A stretch of 33,239 nt of DNA from a bacterium (GTDB lineage: Bacteria > Krumholzibacteriota > Krumholzibacteriia > LZORAL124-64-63): positions 1-33,239 of the forward strand of contig JAAESD010000163.1 of the NCBI GenBank assembly GCA_024229695.1, written 5' to 3'. The translations under genes and the position numbers were made by a program. The notes under the pieces were generated by a model. It was not told the DNA's origin and did no database searches. It was given only the letters and a program-made list of their open reading frames with translations. Of the stretch, positions 14,610-22,745 are shown piece by piece. The first letter of the stretch is position 1. Each line of letters begins with the position of its first letter.

Positions 14610-15320
14610 GTGGCAGGTAACAGGTTTTCACGTATTCTCCTGAAGCTTAGTGGCGAAGGTTTGATGTCAGGCAGTGATCCATTTGGCCATGATAAACTGG
14701 AAGCTATAGCTTCTGTAATTGCAAAAGTTGCTGCTTCCGGTGTTGAAATAGGCATCGTAGTTGGAGCAGGTAATTTGTTTAGAGCCAGAAGCGCAAATTT
14801 GGAAGTTATGCCAAGAGTTTCTGCTGATAATGTAGGTATGCTGGCTACAATTATGAATGCTACAGTTTTGCGCGATTATATTCGCAATACCGGGCAAAAA
14901 GCTGAAGTCCTGACTCCTAAGCCAACACCTCCACTGACCAAAACATTTTCCCGCGATCTATCACTGGAACTGTTTGAGAATAATACAGTTCTTATTTTTG
15001 GTGGGGGAACAGGCAATCCTTACTTTACCACCGATAGTGCTGCAGCTCTGCGAGCTTTGGAGATTAGTGCAGATGTATTATTGAAAGCCACCCAGGTAGA
15101 TGGTGTTTACAATAAAGATCCACATAAACATTCTGATGCTGTACGATATGATTCTCTTGCATTTTCTGAGGTTATAGATAACCGTCTCAGAGTAATGGAC
15201 TTGACAGCAGTTGCACTCTGTGAGGAAAATAATCTGCCAATAGAAGTTTTTGATATTTCAGACCCTGATAACTTGTTGCGGATTATGTCAGGAGAGCTAA
15301 AGGGAACGATAGTTTCATAA
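14610..15320 (+). CDS. pyrH: UMP kinase
   Basis: PyrH phosphorylates UMP to UDP in pyrimidine nucleotide synthesis. From GTG at 14610 the protein has 236 residues, the family length. It starts MAGNRFSRILLKLSGEGLM, matching the conserved PyrH N-terminus. GGAG lies 6 nt upstream. An in-frame GTG at 14562 would put the start inside the terminator stem and is rejected. GAGNLFR, GGGTGNPYFTTDSAA and the region around KATQVDGVYNKDP are typical. The terminator upstream leaves only 25 bp, too little for a separate promoter. Confidence 0.96.
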   Translation: MAGNRFSRILLKLSGEGLMSGSDPFGHDKLEAIASVIAKVAASGVEIGIVVGAGNLFRARSANLEVMPRVSADNVGMLATIMNATVLRDYIRNTGQKAEVLTPKPTPPLTKTFSRDLSLELFENNTVLIFGGGTGNPYFTTDSAAALRALEISADVLLKATQVDGVYNKDPHKHSDAVRYDSLAFSEVIDNRLRVMDLTAVALCEENNLPIEVFDISDPDNLLRIMSGELKGTIVS

Positions 15321-15332
15321 GGAGAAATTAAC

Positions 15333-15881
15333 ATGAGTCACGAAATAGTTGAAACAGCTGAGATGGAAATGGACGATACGCTTAGTACAATGCGTAATCG
15401 TGTTTCCAAAATCAGAACTGGCAAAGCTACGCCAGCATTACTTGATCCAGTCAAGGTGGATTACTACGGTGCCCTTACACCACTGAAGCAACTTGCTAAT
15501 GTTGGAGCACCAGAAGCTCGTCTTTTGACTGTTGTACCTTTTGACCGCAACTTGATTGCTGATATTGAAAAGGCAATAAGAGCCAGCGATCTTGGTTACA
15601 ACCCGGTCAATGATGGTAATATGATTCGCGTGCCAATTCCTGAGCTGACTGAAGAACGTCGACGGGAATTTGCAAAAATGATTAAAGAGTACGGTGAAGA
15701 TGGGAAAATTGCTGTGCGAAAAGTTCGTCAGAGTGCAAACGATGATGTAAAAAAGGCTTCTGACCTGCCAAAGGATGAAGCACACGATATAAAAGATGAG
15801 ATCCAGAAGCTGACCGATAAATTCTGTGGCGTTATAGATGATGTGATCAAGGCCAAAGAGGTCGAGATTATGGAGATTTGA
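15333..15881 (+). CDS. frr: Ribosome recycling factor
   Basis: RRF works with EF-G to split post-termination ribosomes. The 182-residue product has the family features: MRTGKA-type IRTGKATPALL near residue 30, VDYYGALTPLKQLANV, DLGYNPVNDGNMIRVPIPELTEERR, and the C-terminal helix ending in KEVEIMEI. ATG at 15333 has AAGGAG 8 nt upstream, overlapping the end of pyrH. The pyrH-frr pair and downstream uppS-cdsA-dxr-rseP order is widespread in bacteria. Confidence 0.97.
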   Translation: MSHEIVETAEMEMDDTLSTMRNRVSKIRTGKATPALLDPVKVDYYGALTPLKQLANVGAPEARLLTVVPFDRNLIADIEKAIRASDLGYNPVNDGNMIRVPIPELTEERRREFAKMIKEYGEDGKIAVRKVRQSANDDVKKASDLPKDEAHDIKDEIQKLTDKFCGVIDDVIKAKEVEIMEI

Positions 15882-15886
15882 TCATT

Positions 15887-16729
15887 TTGAGTGATCAACT
15901 GAACAATTCTTTGGAGCAACTCCGTGAAACGGTTGCAACCAGCGTAATCCCTGTCCATGTGGCTGTGATAATGGATGGCAATGGCAGGTGGGCAAAGAAA
16001 CGCTTTTTGCCTCGTGTTGCAGGACACAGAGCCGGTCGGCAATCTGTTAGACATATTGTAACGGCAAGTATAAGAGCTGGTATTTCCTATTTGACCCTTT
16101 ACACATTCTCGAAAGAAAATTGGAAACGTCCTGAGGCTGAAGTAAAAGCACTTTTCATATTTTTAGAGGAGTTTTTAGATTCCGAAGTGGCTGAACTTAA
16201 TTCACAAAATGTTCGCCTGACAGCCACCGGTGATTTGGACTTAATTCCAGAAAGTGCTAAAAAGGCACTGGATTCCGCTGCTGAACAACTTGCTGATAAT
16301 GATGGTCTGGTTCTTAACCTTGCACTTGTGTATGGCGGTCGAGCTGAGCTGGTTCATGCAACCAGGCAGATTGTTGAGAGAGTCGTTTCAGGCGAGATTG
16401 TTGTTGATGATATCGATGAAGATATAATCAGCGAAAATATGTATTCTGCCGATATCCCTGATCCCGATCTTGTAATCAGAACCAGCGGTGAATACAGGCT
16501 GAGCAATTTTCTGATTTGGCAAGCTGCTTATTCCGAGATTCATATTACTGATGTTCTCTGGCCCGATTTCAGTGAGCATGATTTGCTACTCGCTATGATT
16601 GATTACCAAAGTAGAGATCGCAGGTATGGTGGTCTCAGTAATGGTGATTCAAATTTGAAGGCGGAAACAGGAATCAAGGATGTCTTGTCCCTGAACTATT
16701 GGAAGAATAAGCTTGGGGGCAGCAAATGA
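15887..16729 (+). CDS. uppS: Isoprenyl transferase (undecaprenyl diphosphate synthase)
   Basis: UppS condenses isopentenyl diphosphate onto farnesyl diphosphate in cis to make the C55 carrier for peptidoglycan and other surface glycans. Conserved motifs are MDGNGRWAK with catalytic D30, GHRAGRQSVR, YTFSKENWKRP and RTSGEYRLSNFL. The start is uncertain. TTG at 15887 has GGAG 11 nt upstream and gives 280 residues. TTG at 15878 overlaps the frr stop and gives 283, but leaves only 2 nt to that GGAG. The stop overlaps the cdsA start in ATGA. Confidence 0.94.
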   Translation: MSDQLNNSLEQLRETVATSVIPVHVAVIMDGNGRWAKKRFLPRVAGHRAGRQSVRHIVTASIRAGISYLTLYTFSKENWKRPEAEVKALFIFLEEFLDSEVAELNSQNVRLTATGDLDLIPESAKKALDSAAEQLADNDGLVLNLALVYGGRAELVHATRQIVERVVSGEIVVDDIDEDIISENMYSADIPDPDLVIRTSGEYRLSNFLIWQAAYSEIHITDVLWPDFSEHDLLLAMIDYQSRDRRYGGLSNGDSNLKAETGIKDVLSLNYWKNKLGGSK

Positions 16730-17580
16730 CTAATAAATCATCAGTAGAACGTTTTAAAAAAGCTGATATTATTCCGAGACTAGCTGTCATTCTGGTTGGA
16801 TTGCCGTTGCTTGTACTTGTTGCCGATTGGGGAAAACTTCCGTTTATGGCGGTTGTTAGTGTCCTCGTGCTGCTTGGTTCTCGCGAATTTTATTTGATGA
16901 TGGAAGCCAAAGGGTACAGGCCATATAAAATCATCGGGATGTTATGTAGCGTGATGATTTGCTGGTACGTGTATCATGGCAGTGTGACCCTGTCGTTGTT
17001 GCTGACAATGACCATGATTTTGATAATGACTGCAGAGCTGTTTCGTCGTGACCCTGCTCATTCACTGGCACATATTGCAGTTACTCTCTTTGGTGTTTTG
17101 TATGTTGGATGGCTTGGAAGCCATCTCATTCTCCTGAGGCAATTGCCAATAGAGTTGGGAGAGATAGATTATTCTGCAGGTGCAACAATGGTTGGCCTGG
17201 CCGCAGTAGTGACATGGGCTTGTGATAGTGGTGCTTACCTGTTCGGTATCTCATTTGGGAAAAAACCTCTGTTGCCAAGGATCAGCCCCAAGAAAACTGT
17301 TGAAGGTGGAATTGGTGGACTGTTCAGTTCTGCACTAGTTGGAGCTGTTTACTGCATTTTCTTTATCGATTTTATTTCACCTCTTGAAGGTGGACTTCTC
17401 GGCCTGGTTGGTGGCGTTTTAGGCCAGGTAGGCGACATGGTTGAATCGTTGCTGAAAAGAGATGCAGGCTTGAAAGACACTGCTGATATCTTACCTGGTC
17501 ACGGTGGTATTTTGGACAGATTTGATTCCCTGCTCTTTACCGCACCGTTCTTTTATTATTATCTCCACTACTTTGCGTGA
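16726..17580 (+). CDS. cdsA: Phosphatidate cytidylyltransferase
   Basis: CdsA makes CDP-diacylglycerol from phosphatidate and CTP and is the branch point to all phospholipids. The 284-residue protein is strongly hydrophobic with about seven to eight membrane segments. It carries the family signature near the C-terminus: SPKKTVEGGIGG, then GDMVESLLKRDAGLKD and LPGHGGILDRFDSL, whose acidic residues bind metal and CTP. ATG at 16726 overlaps the uppS stop. It ends 11 bp before the preferred dxr start. Confidence 0.96.
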   Translation: MTNKSSVERFKKADIIPRLAVILVGLPLLVLVADWGKLPFMAVVSVLVLLGSREFYLMMEAKGYRPYKIIGMLCSVMICWYVYHGSVTLSLLLTMTMILIMTAELFRRDPAHSLAHIAVTLFGVLYVGWLGSHLILLRQLPIELGEIDYSAGATMVGLAAVVTWACDSGAYLFGISFGKKPLLPRISPKKTVEGGIGGLFSSALVGAVYCIFFIDFISPLEGGLLGLVGGVLGQVGDMVESLLKRDAGLKDTADILPGHGGILDRFDSLLFTAPFFYYYLHYFA

Positions 17581-17591
17581 TGGGAGATACT

Positions 17592-18809
17592 ATGAAAAAA
17601 CCTCTTTATGCGGTTGATACAAGCAATCGCATTCCAGAACAGACTTCAATTTCACTTTTAGGGGCTACCGGTTCTATCGGTGAGCAAACAATCGATATTG
17701 TGCTTGAAAACAGTGAACTGTTTTCTGTCGATGTAATAAGTGCCTATAGCAAAGTGTCTGAGTTGTCGGCAATTGCTGGCAAACTGGATGCTGCAGGTAA
17801 GCCGATTTCAGCTTGTCATATTTATGACGAAGATGCACATGCCTTAGCGGCAAAAGATCCTCTGCTAGCTGCTACACTTTTGCCTGCTGGTGATGAAGGA
17901 CTGCAAATAGCAGCTTCATGGGAAAGTGCAGACACAGTTGTTAACGCTGTAGTTGGTGCAGCTGGTCTTCCACCTACAATTACTGCGGCTGAGAACGGAA
18001 AGCGAATTGCGCTTGCCAATAAAGAGTCTCTTGTAATTGGTGGCGACCTGGTAATGAATGCTGTCAATGGTAGTGGTGCTGAAATAGTGCCGATAGATTC
18101 TGAGCACTCGGCTCTGGCGCAATGTCTTTATGGCAGATCAATGTCGGAAGTTGATTCACTGATTTTAACCGCTTCAGGTGGTCCGTTCCTAAATCACACT
18201 CCTGAAGATTTACAAAATGTTGCACTCAAGGAAGTTTTGAATCACCCAACCTGGAATATGGGGCAGAAGATAACCGTTGACTCTGCAACTCTGATGAACA
18301 AGGGACTTGAAGTAATCGAGGCTCATGTTCTGTATGGGATTGGTTATGATAAAATTGAGGTGCTGGTTCATCCTGGTTCAATAGTTCATTCACTGGTTCG
18401 TTTTAACGACGGGTCTCTGCTTGCTCAGCTTGGGGAACCAGATATGAGAGTTCCGATTCTCTATGCAATATCTGGAGAGATTCATCATCATGGTGGCTCT
18501 GATCGGCTGGATCTGGCTAAACTTGGTCAGTTGAATTTTGGAAAACCTGATGAAGTTCGATTCCCATGTTTGCGGTTAGCTAGAGAAGCAGGTATTGCTG
18601 GTGGTTCAGCGACAATTGTTCTCAATGGAGCAAATGAAATTGCTGTTGCATCACTACTTGCTGGCTCAATAGAATACAGAGATATTGCCCTGATAATTGA
18701 GAAAGCACTGGAACAAACAGAAGTAGTTTCTGTTGATTCTCTAGGGCAGGCAATGTCTATCGACAGAAAATCAAGAATCCTGGCAACAGAAATTGTTGCC
18801 GGTTTATAA
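17592..18809 (+). CDS. dxr: 1-deoxy-D-xylulose 5-phosphate reductoisomerase
   Basis: Dxr converts DXP to 2-C-methyl-D-erythritol 4-phosphate with NADPH, the committed step of the MEP isoprenoid pathway. That pathway supplies the substrate of UppS, encoded two genes upstream. From ATG at 17592 it has 405 residues, the usual length, with GGGAG 5 nt upstream. GTG 17577 and ATG 17580 are in frame but overlap cdsA and lack a good site. Motifs are LLGATGSIG for NADPH, PIDSEHSA (D169 and E171) and LMNKGLEVIEAH (E240) for the metal, TASGGPFL, and HPGSIVHSLV. Confidence 0.96.
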   Translation: MKKPLYAVDTSNRIPEQTSISLLGATGSIGEQTIDIVLENSELFSVDVISAYSKVSELSAIAGKLDAAGKPISACHIYDEDAHALAAKDPLLAATLLPAGDEGLQIAASWESADTVVNAVVGAAGLPPTITAAENGKRIALANKESLVIGGDLVMNAVNGSGAEIVPIDSEHSALAQCLYGRSMSEVDSLILTASGGPFLNHTPEDLQNVALKEVLNHPTWNMGQKITVDSATLMNKGLEVIEAHVLYGIGYDKIEVLVHPGSIVHSLVRFNDGSLLAQLGEPDMRVPILYAISGEIHHHGGSDRLDLAKLGQLNFGKPDEVRFPCLRLAREAGIAGGSATIVLNGANEIAVASLLAGSIEYRDIALIIEKALEQTEVVSVDSLGQAMSIDRKSRILATEIVAGL

Positions 18810-18818
18810 GGAGATCCC

Positions 18819-20177
18819 TTGTTACTGACTATTTTGGCTTTTGTTATAACACTTGGCATTGTGATAATAATTCATGAGCTGGGACATTTTTCTGTTTGCA
18901 AGTGGACTGGTATCTACGTGCGAACATTTTCCATCGGTTTTGGCCCGAAATTAGTGAAGATCAAGTTTGGTGAAACTGAATATGTTATCTCTGCAATACC
19001 GTTTGGTGGCTATGTGAAAATGGCCGGTGAAGGTGTTATGGGAGAAATTCAGGATACAGGAACCGGGCAAGCACGACAACATCCTATCGGTACAGAAGAA
19101 GGTAACCTGGAAGCTGCCGGGCTTGACGATGATGTAGCTGAAGATCGTAAGTACTCGAATCGACCTGCCTGGCAAAGATTGGCAGTTGTTCTGGCAGGAC
19201 CTGTATTCAACTTAATTCTGGCTTTTGTAATCTACACTGTGTTGTCACTGAGTTTGGGCGAAGAGATCATATCGACAACTGTGATTGGCAATGTTGTACA
19301 AGGTTCTCCTGCAGATCAGGGACAGCTTCATGTTGGCGACAGAGTTGTAGCTATTTCAGATTCTGAAGTTAACAACTGGAATGACTTGAGTGACGCGATT
19401 TCTCAGATCGATCCTCAATCAGTAACAACGTTTACAGTAGAGCGTGAAAATAGTCTGTTGGAGCTGAATGTTGAAAAAGGTGACGGCCTGCTTGGTGTTG
19501 AGCCTTGGCTTACTGGTGTTGGCAGGGTGAAAAGAGATGGCCCTGCATTTAAAGCTGGGATGAAAACAGGAGACAGGATTACAACTGTCAATGGTGAACT
19601 CGTAACTACTTTTGGTGACATAGTTGAATCGATTGGCTCAAATGCTGGCGTTGAAGTAGATGTGCAATGGATGCGAGATGGCGAACTTTTCTCGGCTCAA
19701 ATAATTCCTGAACCTGTTGAGGTGGCGCCTGATTCGATGGTTGGACTGATTGGAATCGAACGCGCTCACGACTATAAAAAAATGGGAGTATTACCAGCAA
19801 TTCAGAACGGTTTTCGAGTTACAAAATCCATGACTTTAGAAATTGTTAGAGCAATCGGTTCAATAAATAAACACGGTCTTGATTCAGTAGGTGGTCCAAT
19901 CAGGGTTGGGCAAGTTGCTGGTGACATGTTGCGATGGAGTTTTGGACACCTGATGCAGTTTGTTGCTTTCTTTTCAATAAACCTGTTTTTGTTGAATCTA
20001 TTACCGATTCCGGTTCTTGATGGTGGTCAGGTCGTATTTATTACTATTGAATTACTGTCCGGCAAACAGGTGGATCAAAAGCTGCAAGCTATTGCTACTC
20101 AAATTGGTATGATAATACTTATGCTTTTGATGATGTTTGTGATTGTGATTGACGTTCTGAAAGTAATTCCCAGCTAG
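18819..20177 (+). CDS. rseP: Site-2 zinc metalloprotease RseP (M50)
   Basis: RseP is an inner-membrane protease that cuts anti-sigma factors and remnant signal peptides within the membrane. The 452 residues match E. coli RseP. The first membrane segment carries HELGH (H19, E20, H23). Two PDZ domains follow at about residues 155-215 and 225-305 (LHVGDRVVAISD, MKTGDRITTVNG). The third zinc ligand region is LPIPVLDGGQ (D401). The start is TTG at 18819 with AAGGAG 5 nt upstream. Residues 65-110 form an acidic, poorly conserved insert before the PDZ domains. The stop TAG shares the CTAG at 20174-20177 with the stop of the opposing lipoprotein gene. Confidence 0.95.
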   Translation: MLLTILAFVITLGIVIIIHELGHFSVCKWTGIYVRTFSIGFGPKLVKIKFGETEYVISAIPFGGYVKMAGEGVMGEIQDTGTGQARQHPIGTEEGNLEAAGLDDDVAEDRKYSNRPAWQRLAVVLAGPVFNLILAFVIYTVLSLSLGEEIISTTVIGNVVQGSPADQGQLHVGDRVVAISDSEVNNWNDLSDAISQIDPQSVTTFTVERENSLLELNVEKGDGLLGVEPWLTGVGRVKRDGPAFKAGMKTGDRITTVNGELVTTFGDIVESIGSNAGVEVDVQWMRDGELFSAQIIPEPVEVAPDSMVGLIGIERAHDYKKMGVLPAIQNGFRVTKSMTLEIVRAIGSINKHGLDSVGGPIRVGQVAGDMLRWSFGHLMQFVAFFSINLFLLNLLPIPVLDGGQVVFITIELLSGKQVDQKLQAIATQIGMIILMLLMMFVIVIDVLKVIPS

Positions 20178-20563
20178 GGTATTTTCTCAGATTCGATATC
20201 GGGTAAAGGCTGTAGCAATCGTTCTGCAACAGGAGCTAACAACAGTGAATCTTGTTCGCTGTCCAGGACGCTAACCAGAAGTTTGTGGAAAGCTGAGAGT
20301 CTTGCAGGTTGTTGTGGAAGCAGTGCAATAGTTTTAGCAAGAGAACTGTCTCCCCAGGCTGTATTCAGAGAATCGAGCAAAGCAGTGCCGGTCAGCGAAT
20401 CAACTATTGCCACTGAACGAGCTCTTTCAAGTGTGATATACCTGTTCAGGACAATTGTTTCACTTTCGGTAAGATCTTGAATGCTGAGTTCATCTGATTT
20501 TTCCTGGCATCCTGACAGGGCAATCAGAATAAGCAAAACAGGAAAGATGTATTTCTTACTCAC
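20174..20563 (-). CDS. Small lipoprotein of unknown function
   Basis: The gene encodes 129 residues and is the only minus-strand gene in the left 28 kb. The N-terminus MSKKYIFPVLLILIALSGC is a textbook lipoprotein signal with lipobox LSGC (C19). The mature part is helical-looking, rich in Leu, Ser and Asp, and ends in a proline-containing tail. The start is GTG, with AGGAG six bases upstream, which supports a real gene. By layout (lipobox, then two to three helices with an L-x-R-A-R segment) it recalls the small DUF4296-type lipoproteins of the FCB group. That comparison is by eye and weak. It sits between rseP and the Omp85 gene, so an envelope role is plausible. No function can be assigned. 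Confidence 0.75.
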   Translation of the reverse strand: MSKKYIFPVLLILIALSGCQEKSDELSIQDLTESETIVLNRYITLERARSVAIVDSLTGTALLDSLNTAWGDSSLAKTIALLPQQPARLSAFHKLLVSVLDSEQDSLLLAPVAERLLQPLPDIESEKIP

Positions 20564-20627
20564 AGTTAACTCCTAAAAGTGATACTATTAACGCGTTGAC
20601 ACTGTTTTCATACTACGAAAGTTTCAG

Positions 20628-22733
20628 ATGGGCAAGGACTTAGTTAAGATCAGGTTCAGTTTTGCAAGCACAACCATGTGCTGTGTTCTGATTACAGTAT
20701 TGTTTGCTGTTTTGTTCCCATCGATTTTATATGCAGGAGAACTTGATTACGGCCTCAGTGAAAACAGGTTGGCCAGGATAGAGATATCGGGAAATTCTGA
20801 ATATTCAGATAAAGAACTTAAATCTCTGCTACGTATAAAAGAACCCCGATGGTTCAGCCTAATGACTTTGCTCGGCTTTTCAGAGCGGTCGTCAATGTAC
20901 AGGCCAGATCTGATTGAAATTGAACTGAAATTGATAGAGAAATATTATCGTCGTAACGGTTTTCATAATGCTTCTGCTGAAATCGATACAATTTACTTTG
21001 ATGATGAAATGAATGGCGATGTTCTACATGTGTTAGTGTCTGAAGGTCCTAGAACTATCATAAATTCTGTTGAGTTGGAAACTGTTGGCAATATACCTGA
21101 TAAATTACTAAAAGGTTTACAGTACACTAAAGGTGTACCAGCTCCTGCAGATTTGAATAATCTTGGTTCCGATATTTATTTGATGCGTACTCGATGCTGG
21201 GAAGAGGGCTTGCTTAAAGTCACCATCGATCCGGTAATGACTGTCCATACTACTGAAGATTCTTTGACAAATAACGCAGAGCTCCTCTACAAGATTACTG
21301 CAGGCAACGCTTACTCTGTTTCAGAAATTCGCATTTCTGGTAATGAGCAGACACAAACTGAAATTATTGAGCGGGAAATAAAACTTGTCATTGGCGAGCT
21401 TTTTAAGTGGTCTGCTGTTGAAGAAACACAACTTCGTATTCTGGAAACTTCACTATTTAGAGATGTCAGTTTTACACCTGTGGAGATTGATACCTCCAAG
21501 GCAACTGTGGTGATGGAAGTTCAGGTTGTAGAACGGAAACCGTCTTATATTGAATTTGGTTTGGGAGTCGGCAGCAGGGAACGTGTGAGAGTTTTGGCTG
21601 CCTGGGGAAACAATAATCTTTTTGGTACTGGACAGAAACTTCGTCTCAAGACAAGAACCTGGTTGAATTATGAGGATGTGCAGCAGCTTTCTTCGGGTAC
21701 TCCTGAACCTGAATTGAATTATCGATATGAACTGTTACACACTCATCCGCGTCTTCTAGACAGGTTCTGGTTTGATACGCGTCTATTTATGGATAAAGAG
21801 ACTCGTGGAGAGTCGGGCCTGAATCTGGAAAGAACCGGTTTCTCACTTGGATCAAGGGTGACAACTTCTCTATATTCGATAAGTAATATAGTTCTAAAAG
21901 TTGAGGAAGTTGAGCCATCGTTGCATCCAGATGCTAAAGCATCGTTGAGTGAAGCTTTAGAATTTGAATTGCAGAAGTCTGGGACCAGGTCTATTGCCTG
22001 GAATTACATGATAGAAAAACGGAACAATCCTATTCGTCCCGCAAAAGGTTTTCTCAGTAATTTTGAAGTTGAAACTGCTGGTGGGATACTTGGTGGTGAC
22101 AATAGTTTTGTTAAGGGAAGATTTGATTACCACACTTACAGGAAAACTGTTTTAGGTGGCACCCTGGCTTCCAGGGTTTCACTTGGTGCTGTCAGACCTT
22201 ATGGTGATTCCTTGAGCCGAGGGGCCGATGGTGTCCCGTACCAGGAACGCTTTTTTGCAGGTGGCGTTTCAACAGTTAGGGGTTATCAGGAGAGATCGCT
22301 TGGTCCTCAGATAACTGATCAGGCAGAGCTGGATTCATTACAGATTGCCAGCGACGTCCCATTGCCCGACAGACCAGCAAGAGGTGGTAACTACCTGTTG
22401 CTGACAAATGTTGAGTGGAGAGTTCCTCTGCCAACACCGGGTAAGTGGAATATTGGCGGAGTCATATTTCTTGATGGCGGAAACGTTTGGGAACATTGGA
22501 GTGAAATTGCATTACGAAGCTTCAGGCCTCGTTCATACCCGGGAGATCCGGAAGAAATTGATTCAACAAAACTATGGGACTACAGGTGGAGTTATGGGGG
22601 CGGAATCAGATTTGATACACCTGTTGGCCCCGTTAGACTGGATGTAGGATTCCCGTTGAAACGTGCTAGGTCATCAGAAACAATTGTCGATGATAAAGTG
22701 ATGTACCATTTCTCTTTGGGTTATCCATTTTAA
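20628..22733 (+). CDS. Outer-membrane assembly protein of the Omp85 family (BamA/TamA-like)
   Basis: Omp85 proteins insert beta-barrel proteins into the outer membrane. The 701-residue product has a signal peptide (cleavage likely after LYA, about residue 36) and about three POTRA domains (residues about 45-305; IEISGN and IRISGN mark two of them). A C-terminal 16-strand-type barrel follows, with the family loop motif VRGY (550-553), and the protein ends in the aromatic GYPF. Three POTRAs and the adjacent tamB point to a TamA-type role. A five-POTRA BamA is not in the window, so this could also be the main BamA. No strong ribosome site precedes the ATG. A TTGACA at 20596-20601 has no fitting -10. 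Confidence 0.9.
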   Translation: MGKDLVKIRFSFASTTMCCVLITVLFAVLFPSILYAGELDYGLSENRLARIEISGNSEYSDKELKSLLRIKEPRWFSLMTLLGFSERSSMYRPDLIEIELKLIEKYYRRNGFHNASAEIDTIYFDDEMNGDVLHVLVSEGPRTIINSVELETVGNIPDKLLKGLQYTKGVPAPADLNNLGSDIYLMRTRCWEEGLLKVTIDPVMTVHTTEDSLTNNAELLYKITAGNAYSVSEIRISGNEQTQTEIIEREIKLVIGELFKWSAVEETQLRILETSLFRDVSFTPVEIDTSKATVVMEVQVVERKPSYIEFGLGVGSRERVRVLAAWGNNNLFGTGQKLRLKTRTWLNYEDVQQLSSGTPEPELNYRYELLHTHPRLLDRFWFDTRLFMDKETRGESGLNLERTGFSLGSRVTTSLYSISNIVLKVEEVEPSLHPDAKASLSEALEFELQKSGTRSIAWNYMIEKRNNPIRPAKGFLSNFEVETAGGILGGDNSFVKGRFDYHTYRKTVLGGTLASRVSLGAVRPYGDSLSRGADGVPYQERFFAGGVSTVRGYQERSLGPQITDQAELDSLQIASDVPLPDRPARGGNYLLLTNVEWRVPLPTPGKWNIGGVIFLDGGNVWEHWSEIALRSFRPRSYPGDPEEIDSTKLWDYRWSYGGGIRFDTPVGPVRLDVGFPLKRARSSETIVDDKVMYHFSLGYPF

Positions 22734-22745
22734 GGAGTTTGTAAG

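Noticed and set aside
20596..20624. TTGACA before the Omp85 gene as a promoter
   Set aside because: No -10-like hexamer is found at 16-18 bp; TACTAC is only 9 bp away.
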